DNA from: Gemmatimonas sp.
Lineage (GTDB): Bacteria; Gemmatimonadota; Gemmatimonadetes; Gemmatimonadales; Gemmatimonadaceae
Assembly: GCF_027531815.1 (NCBI RefSeq)
Contig: NZ_JAPZSK010000013.1
Location: 38,238 to 102,237, forward strand
DNA length: 64,000 nt
Direction of reading: 5' to 3'
Under the pieces are notes generated by a model. It worked only from the letters and a program-made list of their open reading frames with translations. It did not search any database and was not told the origin of the DNA. The first letter of the stretch is position 1. Every line of letters starts with the position of its first letter. The translations under genes were made by a program, and so were the position numbers. This document shows positions 56,100-63,563 of this stretch, in pieces.

Positions 56100-58810
56100 C
56101 CGCGACCGTCGGGGAACGCCTCGCCACCGCCCTGTCCGACCGCTACCGCGTCGAGCGCGAGCTCGGCGCCGGCGGCATGGCCACCGTGTACCTCGCGCAC
56201 GACCTCAAGCACGAGCGCGACGTGGCCATCAAGGTGCTGCACCCCGATCTCGGCGCCGCGTTAGGGGCCGAGCGGTTCCTGAGTGAAATCCGCACCACGG
56301 CGCGGTTGCAGCATCCGCACATCCTGCCGCTGCTGGATTCCGGCGCGGCCGATGGGCTGCTGTACTACGTGATGCCGTACGTGCGCGGCGAGACGCTCCG
56401 CGCGCGCCTCGAGCGCGAGAAACAACTCCCCATCGCCGACGCCGTGCGCATCGCGCGTGAAGTCGCCGGCGCGCTCGACCACGCGCACAAGCAGGGCGTC
56501 ATTCACCGCGACATCAAGCCGGAGAACATCCTCCTGCAGGATGGCGCAGCGGTGGTTGCCGACTTCGGCATTGCCCTCGCCGTACAGCAGGCCGGCGGGC
56601 AGCGCATGACGCAAACGGGGCTCAGCCTCGGCACGCCGCAGTACATGAGCCCCGAGCAAGCGATGGGCGAGCGCGCCGTCGATGCGCGCAGTGACGTGTA
56701 CGCGCTCGGCGCCGTGACGTACGAAATGCTGGCCGGCGAGCCGCCGTTCAGCGGCCCCACCGTACAGGCCATCGTCGCCAAGGTGCTCACCGAGCGGCCG
56801 GTGCCGCTGCGCACGGTGCGGGATACCGTGCCGTCGGGGGTCGAGCAGGCCGTGGTGCGCGCGCTGGCCAAACTCCCCGCCGACCGCTTCGCCACCGCGG
56901 CGGCGTTCGCGCAGTCCCTCGCGATGGGCGCCGCCATCGGCGATGCGGGCCGCGCCGAGGTCGCGGCGCCGGTGGCCAGCGCGCCGCCCCGCCGCCGGCG
57001 CGCGCTGGCGGCGGCCGTGGTCAGCGCCGGGCTGGGCCTCGCGGCCGGCTGGCTGGCGTGGGGCGGGCCGCGGGCGGCCGACCGTGCGGTCGGCGCGGCC
57101 ACACTCACCCGGGTGCAGGCCACCTTCACCGGCAACGCCGGTCTCCCCGCCCTCACCCCGGCGGGGGATGTGCTGGCCTACGTGGAGCGCCGCTGCGCCC
57201 AGCCCAGTCACGACGGCCTCCAGGGAAACTTCGCCATCGGCATCGACGCCGTCCCCTGCGTGGACCGGGTGCTGGTGCAGGACACCGGCGCCGCGTCACC
57301 CATCACCGTGCTGCGGGGCGTACGCAAGGTGCAGGACCTCCGCTGGACGCCGGCCGCCACGGCGCTGGTGGTCGCCGCGGCGCTCGACTCCGTGGCCTCC
57401 GGGGCTTACGTGGTGCCGCGACTCGGCGGAACGCCCCGGCGCGTGGCCGACCTGGGGTTCATCGACGTGCATGCGGTCGGCGACTCCGTGCTCGTACTCC
57501 CGGGGACCATGGAGTTCAGCAGCGCGGCGTACGCGCAGGTGGTGGCACTGGGCAGCGGTGCGGTGGTGGACAGTGTGCCCATGCCGTCACGCAAGGTCAC
57601 CGCCATCGCGTGGAGCCCCAGCGGAGCCCACATCGCCGCCTCCGACTCCCGCGGGCGCGTGTACGTCATCGACCGCGCCACCGGGCGGGCCGACTCGATC
57701 GCCGTCGTGACGCGTCCGCACGTGCGGTGGACGCCCGCGGGGGACGCCCTGCTCTTCTTCCAACCCGCCGCCGGCCGGGACGACGACTTCCTGCGCGTCG
57801 CCGTCGAAGCGAAGGGGCGGTTCCAGGGTCAGCCCGTGTCGATCGCGCCGCGGGCGCAGATGATCTTCCGCGGCAGCTTCGACGTGGCGCGGAAGAGCGG
57901 CCTCTTGGCCATCATCACCGGCAACGCGACCGGCGACCTGCACACGTTCCCCCTGCGTCCCGGCGAGCGCGTGGCCTCGCGGCAGGTCACCAACGGCACC
58001 TCCTGGTACAGCTTCCCCACCATCGCCCCCGACGGCGGGGCGGTGTACTACCTGAGCGGCAACGGGAACGGCGACAACCTGTTCCGGGTGAAGCTCGACG
58101 CGGCGGATCCCGTGGAGGAGGCGCTCACGACCGGCAGCGGCGCCGGGGTGGCCATGTACGCGCTGGTCTCCCCCGACGGGCGCCGGGTGGTGTTTCAGCG
58201 CTACGCCGGTGACTCGCTGCGGACGCTGGACGTGCAGGTCACCGGCCAGCCGGCGGTGAACGCGCGCCCGGCGGGCAGCGACGGCGCCTGGCGCCCCGGC
58301 CTGCAGCCGTTCGCGGCGCGGGGGATCGCCGGGCTGTCGGCCGACCTGCGATCGCTCCTGGTGGCGGATGGGCCCGGGGGCGCCGTGCGCCGCCTTCCGC
58401 TCCCCGACTCGCTGCTGGCCATGGCCTTCGTGCTGAGCCCCGACGCCAGGCAGGTCGCACTCGAACTGCTGACGCCGCACGAGACGCTCTTCGGCATCAC
58501 GCCGCTCACCCGATGGGACCTCACCGTGCTGGAGCGTGTCCCCGGGGCGGCCATCGGCACCGCCCTGTCGTGGCGGGAGGATGGGTACGTGTACTACAGC
58601 GATTTCGACGCCGCCCGGCGGGCGCCGGTGCTGCGGCGCCTCGACCCGCGGGGAGGCACCGGGGCGCGCGCGCCGGTTGCCGTGACGCTCCCCGAGCGGT
58701 GCAAGGTGCCGTCGGTGACCGTGGCCGCCCGTGCGCCCATTGGGACGTGTCTGGTGGAGGACTACCGCGGCGACGTGTATCTCTGGCGGCTGGATGGGGT
58801 GACGCGGTGA
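56096..58810 (+). CDS. Receptor-like Ser/Thr protein kinase 4 with propeller ectodomain
   Basis: The 904-residue paralogue starts with GTG (VTATVGERLATALSD) overlapping the kinase 3 stop. The kinase motifs are complete (Lys46, HRDIKPEN, DFGIA, GTPQYMSPEQ), with a membrane span at about 300-322. The ectodomain shows blade motifs (KVTAIAWSPSGAHIAASDSRG, FPTIAPDGGAVYYLSGNG, ALVSPDGRRVVFQRYAG) and several cysteines (RRCAQPSH, DAVPCVDR, ERCKVPSV, GTCLVED) that its paralogues lack or have differently placed. They may form disulphides outside the cytoplasm. It is followed by an 88-base gap with an inverted repeat. Confidence 0.94.
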   Translation: MTATVGERLATALSDRYRVERELGAGGMATVYLAHDLKHERDVAIKVLHPDLGAALGAERFLSEIRTTARLQHPHILPLLDSGAADGLLYYVMPYVRGETLRARLEREKQLPIADAVRIAREVAGALDHAHKQGVIHRDIKPENILLQDGAAVVADFGIALAVQQAGGQRMTQTGLSLGTPQYMSPEQAMGERAVDARSDVYALGAVTYEMLAGEPPFSGPTVQAIVAKVLTERPVPLRTVRDTVPSGVEQAVVRALAKLPADRFATAAAFAQSLAMGAAIGDAGRAEVAAPVASAPPRRRRALAAAVVSAGLGLAAGWLAWGGPRAADRAVGAATLTRVQATFTGNAGLPALTPAGDVLAYVERRCAQPSHDGLQGNFAIGIDAVPCVDRVLVQDTGAASPITVLRGVRKVQDLRWTPAATALVVAAALDSVASGAYVVPRLGGTPRRVADLGFIDVHAVGDSVLVLPGTMEFSSAAYAQVVALGSGAVVDSVPMPSRKVTAIAWSPSGAHIAASDSRGRVYVIDRATGRADSIAVVTRPHVRWTPAGDALLFFQPAAGRDDDFLRVAVEAKGRFQGQPVSIAPRAQMIFRGSFDVARKSGLLAIITGNATGDLHTFPLRPGERVASRQVTNGTSWYSFPTIAPDGGAVYYLSGNGNGDNLFRVKLDAADPVEEALTTGSGAGVAMYALVSPDGRRVVFQRYAGDSLRTLDVQVTGQPAVNARPAGSDGAWRPGLQPFAARGIAGLSADLRSLLVADGPGGAVRRLPLPDSLLAMAFVLSPDARQVALELLTPHETLFGITPLTRWDLTVLERVPGAAIGTALSWREDGYVYYSDFDAARRAPVLRRLDPRGGTGARAPVAVTLPERCKVPSVTVAARAPIGTCLVEDYRGDVYLWRLDGVTR

Positions 58811-58839
58811 GTGACCGGCGAACAGGCCCGGGTCGTGGC

Positions 58840-58877
58840 GGTTCCCGAACCGGCAACTGACTGGCGCCTCGGGAACC
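58840..58877 (+). promoter_or_regulatory. Inverted repeat with alternative hairpins before kinase 5
   Basis: GGTTCCCGA (58840-58848) is complementary to TCGGGAACC (58869-58877), nine pairs with a 20-base loop. The left arm can also fold on its own as GGTTC/GAACC (58840-58851). The mutually exclusive folds and position 21 bases before ATG 58899 suggest a regulatory role, or simply an operator. Confidence 0.35.
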
Positions 58878-58898
58878 CCAGCAGGACATTGTGACGCC

Positions 58899-61550
58899 AT
58901 GACGGACACCCTGACCCGCCTCACCACCGCCCTGTCCGACCGCTACCGCGTGGAGCGCGAACTCGGCGCCGGCGGCATGGCCACCGTGTACCTCGCGCAC
59001 GACCTGCGCCACGACCGCGACGTGGCCATCAAGGTGCTGCACCCGGATCTCGGTGCGGCGTTAGGGGCCGAGCGCTTCCTGGCCGAGATCAAGGTCACCG
59101 CCAAGCTGCAGCACCCGCACATCCTGCCCCTGCTCGACAGCGGTGCGGCCGACGGGCTGCTGTACTACGTGATGCCGTACATTGCCGGCGAGACACTGCG
59201 GGCCCGCCTCGAGCGCGCCCGCCCGCTGCCGGTACCCGAGGCGCTGCGCATTGTGCGCGAGGTGGCGGGGGCCCTCGAGTCCGCCCATCGCCAGGGCGTC
59301 GTGCACCGCGACATCAAGCCCGAGAACATCCTCCTCCACGAGGGGAGCGCGCTCGTGGCCGACTTCGGCATCGCCCTCGCCGTGCAGAGCGCCAGTGGCG
59401 CCCGCATGACCCAGACCGGGCTGTCGCTCGGCACGCCACAGTACATGAGCCCCGAGCAGGCCATGGGGGAGCGCGGGCTCGACGCGCGCAGCGACATCTA
59501 CGCGCTGGGCGCGGTGACCTACGAAATGCTGGCCGGGGATCCGCCGTTCACCGGCAGCACCGTGCAGGCCATCGTGGCCCGGGTCCTGAGCGAACGGCCG
59601 ACCGCGTTGCGCCTGCTGCGCGATACGGTACCGCCGGGCGTCGAGGAGGCCGTGGCGACGGCGCTAGCCAAACTGCCCGCCGATCGCTTCGACAGCGCGA
59701 AGGCCTTCGCCGATGCGCTCGCGACCCCGTCCGCCGCGGCGGCCGCACCGGCCCTACCGGTGGCCATGTCAGCGGGCGCCTCCCGCCGCGCCACCGTGCC
59801 CACCCGCGCGTGGGCTGCGCTGGCCATGGCCCTCGCGGTGACGCTCGCGGTCGTGGCCTGGCGCGGCCGCGCCCCGGTTGCCGACAACGCGCCCCCGGTG
59901 CGCTTCGTGGTGAAGCCGCCTCCCGGCGGTCTCTTGCTCGACGGCCTCTTCGGTGCCTCCATTTCCGCCGACGGGCGCCGAATCGCCTTCCGCGCGCGCC
60001 AGGGGAATTCGCGCCGGGTCTTCGTGCAGGAGCTGGGGAGTCTCGAGGCGGTCGGCCTCGCCGGCACCGAGGAGGCGCGCTACTTCGCTCTCGCCCCCGA
60101 TGGGCGGTCGCTCGTGTTCCAGTCGGGCGTCGGCGGGTTGCGCCGTGTGGCCGTGGACGGTGGGGCGGTCACCGACGTGCCACTCCCACGCGATGTGGAG
60201 CGGTTGCTTCCCAGCGGCGTGACCTGGTCGTCGCAGGCCATCGTGGCCTCCCTCGGCGTGGCCGGCGTCGTGGTGATCCCCACCGACGGGTCGCCGGCGC
60301 GCGTCGCCCCGATCACGCGCGCCGGCACGGTCTGCCGCTGCGCGCAGCGCGCCGTGCTCTCCCCCGACGGCCGGCACCTCTTCATGGCCGGCCCCAATCT
60401 CTACGTCGTCCCGGTGGAAGGCGGCGAGCTCCGCGACCTCGGCGTCCCTGGCGATGCCGTCGTGGCGGTCCGTGAGGACTTGGTGATCTACGTGTCAGCC
60501 GAGGGGGCGCTCATGGCGGCCCGGCTCGACGCGAAGCGGATGACGCTGTCCACCCCCGTGTCGCTCGGGGAGCGGGTCACGCCGGGCTCCCTGCCGGCCC
60601 TCTCGGCCAGCGGCACGCTGCTCATGTTCACCGGATTGGCAACCACGCGCCTGGAGCTGGTGGACGACCGGGGACAAGGGACACCGGTGGCCGACCCCGG
60701 CAACGGCACCGTCGGGGCCATGTTCCCGCGCTTCTCCCCCGATGGCCGCCGCATTGCCTTGGCCGTCATGGACCGCCGCGTGGATGCGATCACGTCACTC
60801 CCCAATGCGATCACCGTGGTGGACGTCGCCGCCGGCACGGCCACCCGGCTCACCAACGATCTGTTGGCGGACCGCCCGGAGTGGACGCCGGACGGCAAGC
60901 GGGTGATCTACCGGCGCATCGAGGCAGAACGGGAGGAGCTCTGGTGGCAGCCCTTCGACCGAAGCCAGCCCGCGGAACGGCTCCAGCCCATGCGGGGCAC
61001 CGACCGGATCGCCGAGGGCGTGCTGTCACCGGACAGCCGCTGGCTGCTGTTCCGGACACTGAGCCTCAGCACCGGGCGTGACATCTGGTACCGCGCCCTC
61101 GCCGGCGACACGACGCCCAGGCCGTTCGAGGTCACCCCGTATGATGAGGCCATGCCGCGCTTCTCTCCGGATGGCCGCTGGGTGGCCTACACCTCGAACG
61201 ACGGGGGCCGCACGGAGGTGTTCGTGCGCCCCTTCCCGGGGCCCGGCGGTCGCACGCAGATCTCCGCCGACGGGGGGACGGATCCCGTGTGGGCGCCCGA
61301 TGGCCGTCGCCTCTTCTACCTCAACGGCACCGAGCTCACCGCCGCGACACTCGGCACCGAACGGGATCTGCGCGTGCTGTCGCGGGACAAGCTCTTTGCC
61401 GCCGACGTGTCGGCCGGCAGCATTCACGCCAACTTCGACGTGGCCCGCGATGGCCGCCATTTCCTCATGCTCCGCTCATCGGGGAGTGGGGTCGATCTCG
61501 CCGTCACCCTGAACTGGCTCGCCACCGCAGTGCAGGGAGCCGCCCGCTGA
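58899..61550 (+). CDS. Receptor-like Ser/Thr protein kinase 5 with propeller ectodomain
   Basis: The 883-residue paralogue is the last intact kinase. The kinase domain is complete (Lys45, HRDIKPEN, DFGIALAV, GTPQYMSPEQAMG), with a membrane span at about 303-322. The propeller is the most regular of the set: RFSPDGRRIALAVMD, RPEWTPDGKRVIYRRIE, RFSPDGRWVAYTSND and DPVWAPDGRRLFYLNG. It is not overlapped with kinase 4 but separated by 88 bases, so it may have its own control. The following 100 bases contain a scrap of another kinase gene. Confidence 0.94.
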   Translation: MTDTLTRLTTALSDRYRVERELGAGGMATVYLAHDLRHDRDVAIKVLHPDLGAALGAERFLAEIKVTAKLQHPHILPLLDSGAADGLLYYVMPYIAGETLRARLERARPLPVPEALRIVREVAGALESAHRQGVVHRDIKPENILLHEGSALVADFGIALAVQSASGARMTQTGLSLGTPQYMSPEQAMGERGLDARSDIYALGAVTYEMLAGDPPFTGSTVQAIVARVLSERPTALRLLRDTVPPGVEEAVATALAKLPADRFDSAKAFADALATPSAAAAAPALPVAMSAGASRRATVPTRAWAALAMALAVTLAVVAWRGRAPVADNAPPVRFVVKPPPGGLLLDGLFGASISADGRRIAFRARQGNSRRVFVQELGSLEAVGLAGTEEARYFALAPDGRSLVFQSGVGGLRRVAVDGGAVTDVPLPRDVERLLPSGVTWSSQAIVASLGVAGVVVIPTDGSPARVAPITRAGTVCRCAQRAVLSPDGRHLFMAGPNLYVVPVEGGELRDLGVPGDAVVAVREDLVIYVSAEGALMAARLDAKRMTLSTPVSLGERVTPGSLPALSASGTLLMFTGLATTRLELVDDRGQGTPVADPGNGTVGAMFPRFSPDGRRIALAVMDRRVDAITSLPNAITVVDVAAGTATRLTNDLLADRPEWTPDGKRVIYRRIEAEREELWWQPFDRSQPAERLQPMRGTDRIAEGVLSPDSRWLLFRTLSLSTGRDIWYRALAGDTTPRPFEVTPYDEAMPRFSPDGRWVAYTSNDGGRTEVFVRPFPGPGGRTQISADGGTDPVWAPDGRRLFYLNGTELTAATLGTERDLRVLSRDKLFAADVSAGSIHANFDVARDGRHFLMLRSSGSGVDLAVTLNWLATAVQGAAR

Positions 61551-61551
61551 C

Positions 61552-61650
61552 ATGACCGCCGGCGACGGACTCGCCGCCAGGCTGCAGCATCCGCACATTC
61601 TGCATCCGCACATTCTGCCGCCGCTCGATTCCGGTGCGATTGACATTTAA
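61552..61650 (+). pseudogene. Scrap of a sixth kinase gene (N-lobe fragment with duplication)
   Basis: A 32-codon frame reads MTAGDGLAA, then RLQHPHILHPHILPPLDSGAI and stops. The intact kinases have LQHPHILPLLDSGA at about residues 68-81. A 15-base block encoding HPHIL is duplicated in tandem. The fragment begins one base after the kinase 5 stop and is far too short to function, so it is a relic. Confidence 0.8.
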
Positions 61651-61668
61651 GTGTCATATCCGTAGCAT
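61640..61668 (+). promoter_or_regulatory. Promoter and palindromic operator of the VapBC-like pair
   Basis: TTGACA (61640-61645) and TAGCAT (61663-61668) are separated by 17 bases, a standard sigma-70-type arrangement. TAGCAT ends six bases before ATG 61675, so the transcript would be leaderless. The inverted repeat TGACATTTAAGTGTCA (61641-61656) covers the -35 box and is a natural autoregulation site for a ribbon-helix-helix antitoxin. Confidence 0.65.
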
Positions 61669-61674
61669 CATGAC

Positions 61675-61920
61675 ATGCGCACCACCATCCGCCTCCAGGA
61701 TCACCTGCTTCGTGAAGCCAAGGCCCAGGCGGCGCGTGCTGGCCGGTCACTGAACGAGTTCATCGAGGACGCCGTCTGGGCTGCCGTGCGGAGTGACGGC
61801 GCGCGCGAACCGGCGCCGTCCCCACTTCCCCTCTTTCGCGGCGGTCGCGGCTTGCGCCCCGGGGTGGATCTCGACAGCAACGCCGCGCTCCTCGAACTGA
61901 TGGACGACGACCTCCGGTGA
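61675..61920 (+). CDS. Ribbon-helix-helix antitoxin, VapB-like
   Basis: This 81-residue protein begins MRTTIRLQDHLLREAKAQAARAGRSLNEFIEDAV, a ribbon-helix-helix DNA-binding dimerisation domain. The C-terminal half (LPLFRGGRGLRPGVDLDSNAALLELMDDD) is the toxin-neutralising tail often seen with PIN-domain toxins. It overlaps the PIN gene as GTGA. A palindrome over its promoter suggests self-repression. A -10 box six bases upstream implies a leaderless mRNA. Confidence 0.9.
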   Translation: MRTTIRLQDHLLREAKAQAARAGRSLNEFIEDAVWAAVRSDGAREPAPSPLPLFRGGRGLRPGVDLDSNAALLELMDDDLR

Positions 61921-62348
61921 TTTCGCCGGACGTCAACGTGCTGGTCTACGCCGCGCGGGACGACGCGCCGCGTCATGCGGATTTTCGGGCGTGGCTCGAG
62001 GCCGCACTCGCCGCGCCGGAACCCGTCGGCGTCTCCGAACTCGTGCTGTCCGGGGTGATCCGCGTCCTGACCAACCGTCGCGTCTTCGATCCGCCCATGC
62101 CGTTGGCCGACGCGCTGGCCTACGCCGAGGCGATCCGGCAACATCCTCGCGTGGTGTCGCTCCGCCCGGGCGCACGTCACTGGGAACTGTTTGCCGACCT
62201 CTGCCGCCGCGGCGCCGTCCGCGGCAACCTCGTGGCTGACGCGTATCACGCCGCGCTCGCGATCGAATCCGGTGCCGAATGGGTCACCACGGATCGCGAC
62301 TTCGCGCGATTTTCGGGATTGCGCTGGCGGCATCCGCTCGGCGAGTAG
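61917..62348 (+). CDS. PIN-domain ribonuclease toxin, VapC-like
   Basis: The 143-residue protein carries the four acidic residues of the PIN domain: Asp in SPDVNVLVYA, Glu in VSELVLSGV, Asp in LVADAYHAALA and Asp in VTTDRDFARF. Such toxins cleave tRNA or rRNA when free of antitoxin. GTG 61917 overlaps the antitoxin stop, ensuring coupled synthesis. The pair lies between kinase-gene scraps at 61552-61650 and 62385-62405. Confidence 0.92.
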   Translation: MISPDVNVLVYAARDDAPRHADFRAWLEAALAAPEPVGVSELVLSGVIRVLTNRRVFDPPMPLADALAYAEAIRQHPRVVSLRPGARHWELFADLCRRGAVRGNLVADAYHAALAIESGAEWVTTDRDFARFSGLRWRHPLGE

Positions 62349-62349
62349 C

Positions 62350-62391
62350 GCTCGACGCGCATCGCTCGACGCGCATCGCTCGACGCCGAGC
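62350..62391. repeat. 14-base tandem repeat, three copies, after the VapC-like gene
   Basis: Two exact copies of GCTCGACGCGCATC (62350-62363, 62364-62377) are followed by a variant (62378-62391) that runs into a kinase-derived stretch. It marks a junction produced by recombination or slippage. Confidence 0.8.
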
Positions 62392-62405
62392 GGTTCCTGA
62401 GCGAG
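62385..62405 (+). pseudogene. Second scrap of kinase gene (AERFLSE coding fragment)
   Basis: These 21 bases are identical to kinase 2 codons for AERFLSE (about residues 56-62), including synonymous positions. In the intact genes this segment lies about 20 bases before the LQHPHIL segment found in the 61552-61650 scrap. It is not part of any open gene here. Confidence 0.7.
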
Positions 62406-62449
62406 CGCACCGCCGTATACTGATTCTGCGCATAAGCGTCTGCAATGAA

Positions 62450-62478
62450 TTGCGTTACGATCATAAGCCGGTTAACTT
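62450..62478 (+). promoter_or_regulatory. Possible promoter of the 62485-63563 pair
   Basis: TTGCGT (62450-62455) and TAACTT (62473-62478) are separated by 17 bases in the most AT-rich stretch of this area. TAACTT is six bases before ATG 62485, repeating the leaderless geometry of the VapB-like gene. A GCCG/CGGC dyad (62468-62484) overlaps it. Confidence 0.5.
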
Positions 62479-62484
62479 ACGGCC

Positions 62485-62748
62485 ATGTCGTCAGTCCGTA
62501 GCTACCTCGCCGAAATCGGACGGCGCGGCGGCACCAAGTCCCGTCGCACGCTCGACCCCGACGCCGCACGCGACATGGTCCGCGTGCGTGAGGCGCGGCG
62601 TGCGTTTCGCACGTACTACGCGTCGTGCTTCTGGTCGTATCGCCCCGATCTCATCATCACGCGCGATGACGTCGCGTGGGTGGCCGAGCAGCTTCGGAAA
62701 CACGGCGATCGCGCTGCGTGGTTGATGGCGGCGAAGCTGTGCCGTTAA
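62485..62748 (+). CDS. Small protein paired with AbiEii-type nucleotidyltransferase, putative antitoxin
   Basis: This 87-residue basic protein is not a member of a named family that I recognise. It has SYLAEIGRRGGTKSRRTLD at the N-terminus, then REARRAFRTYYASCFWSYRPDLIIT, then a helical end. It lacks the winged helix of AbiEi, the usual partner of AbiEii toxins. Its stop lies ten bases inside the following nucleotidyltransferase gene, so the two are coupled and the arrangement is that of an antitoxin-toxin pair. Function is inferred from position only. Confidence 0.75.
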   Translation: MSSVRSYLAEIGRRGGTKSRRTLDPDAARDMVRVREARRAFRTYYASCFWSYRPDLIITRDDVAWVAEQLRKHGDRAAWLMAAKLCR

Positions 62749-63563
62749 CCCCGTTTCAGCAGCGACTGCTGGCCGATCTCACGCACGATCGCTCGACGGA
62801 CCGTCATCTGGCAGGCGGTGCCGCGATGCACATCGCGCCCAACTCGCTCCGTTACAGCAACGATCTCGATTTCTTTCACGACTCGGATGCGCGCGTCGCC
62901 TCGACGTTCGCGTCAGATCGCGCGCGGCTCGATGCGTTGGGCTACACCACGACCGTGGAGATCAGTCAGCCCGGTTTCATCCGAGCCATCGTGCAGCGGG
63001 GCGTCGAGCAAACGCGAGTGGATTGGGCGCACGACTCGGCGTGGCGCTTCATGCCACTGGTCAGCGATCCCGTTGGCGGGTGGATGCTGCACCCGGTCGA
63101 TCTGGCGATCAACAAGACCCTTGCGCTCGCGGGGCGCGACGAGCCGCGCGATTTTGTCGACATGCTCTACGCCCATGACACGATCCTGCCGGTAGGTGCC
63201 CTCTGCTGGGCCGCCGTTGGCAAGGATCCCGGGTTCACGCCGTTGTCGCTGCTGGAATTACTGAAGAGGCGCAGCCGATATCGTCCCGAAGAGTTTGCGC
63301 GCCTCGGGATGGTGAAGCCGTTCGACCTCGTCGCGGCGAAATCCGTGTGGCTGTCGGCGCTGTCGGCGGCGGACGACTTTGTTCGGCGCCGTCCGCCCGA
63401 AGAGATCGGCTGTCTGTACTGGTCCACCGCGCGCGCCGCGTTTGTCATGCCGTCAGCCACGGACGACACGCGGGGCGACGTGCGAGTCCATTGGGGCATG
63501 CCTGGCGGCGTGCTGCCGCAGCTTCCTGACGCGCCGAATCCTTCGCCCTCGCCAGACAGATGA
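62739..63563 (+). CDS. AbiEii/AbiGii-type nucleotidyltransferase toxin-like protein
   Basis: The 274-residue protein has the minimal-nucleotidyltransferase signature HLAGGAAMHIAPNSLRYSNDLDFFHD (GG, then the SxDLD metal site), like type IV toxin AbiEii or MenT. GWMLHPVDLAINKTLALAGRDEPRDFVDMLY supplies the downstream Lys and Asp typical of the family. Related toxins modify tRNA with nucleotides. GTG 62739 was chosen because it starts the conserved region and overlaps the upstream gene by ten bases. The stop overlaps the following ATG as ATGA. Confidence 0.85.
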   Translation: MPLTPFQQRLLADLTHDRSTDRHLAGGAAMHIAPNSLRYSNDLDFFHDSDARVASTFASDRARLDALGYTTTVEISQPGFIRAIVQRGVEQTRVDWAHDSAWRFMPLVSDPVGGWMLHPVDLAINKTLALAGRDEPRDFVDMLYAHDTILPVGALCWAAVGKDPGFTPLSLLELLKRRSRYRPEEFARLGMVKPFDLVAAKSVWLSALSAADDFVRRRPPEEIGCLYWSTARAAFVMPSATDDTRGDVRVHWGMPGGVLPQLPDAPNPSPSPDR

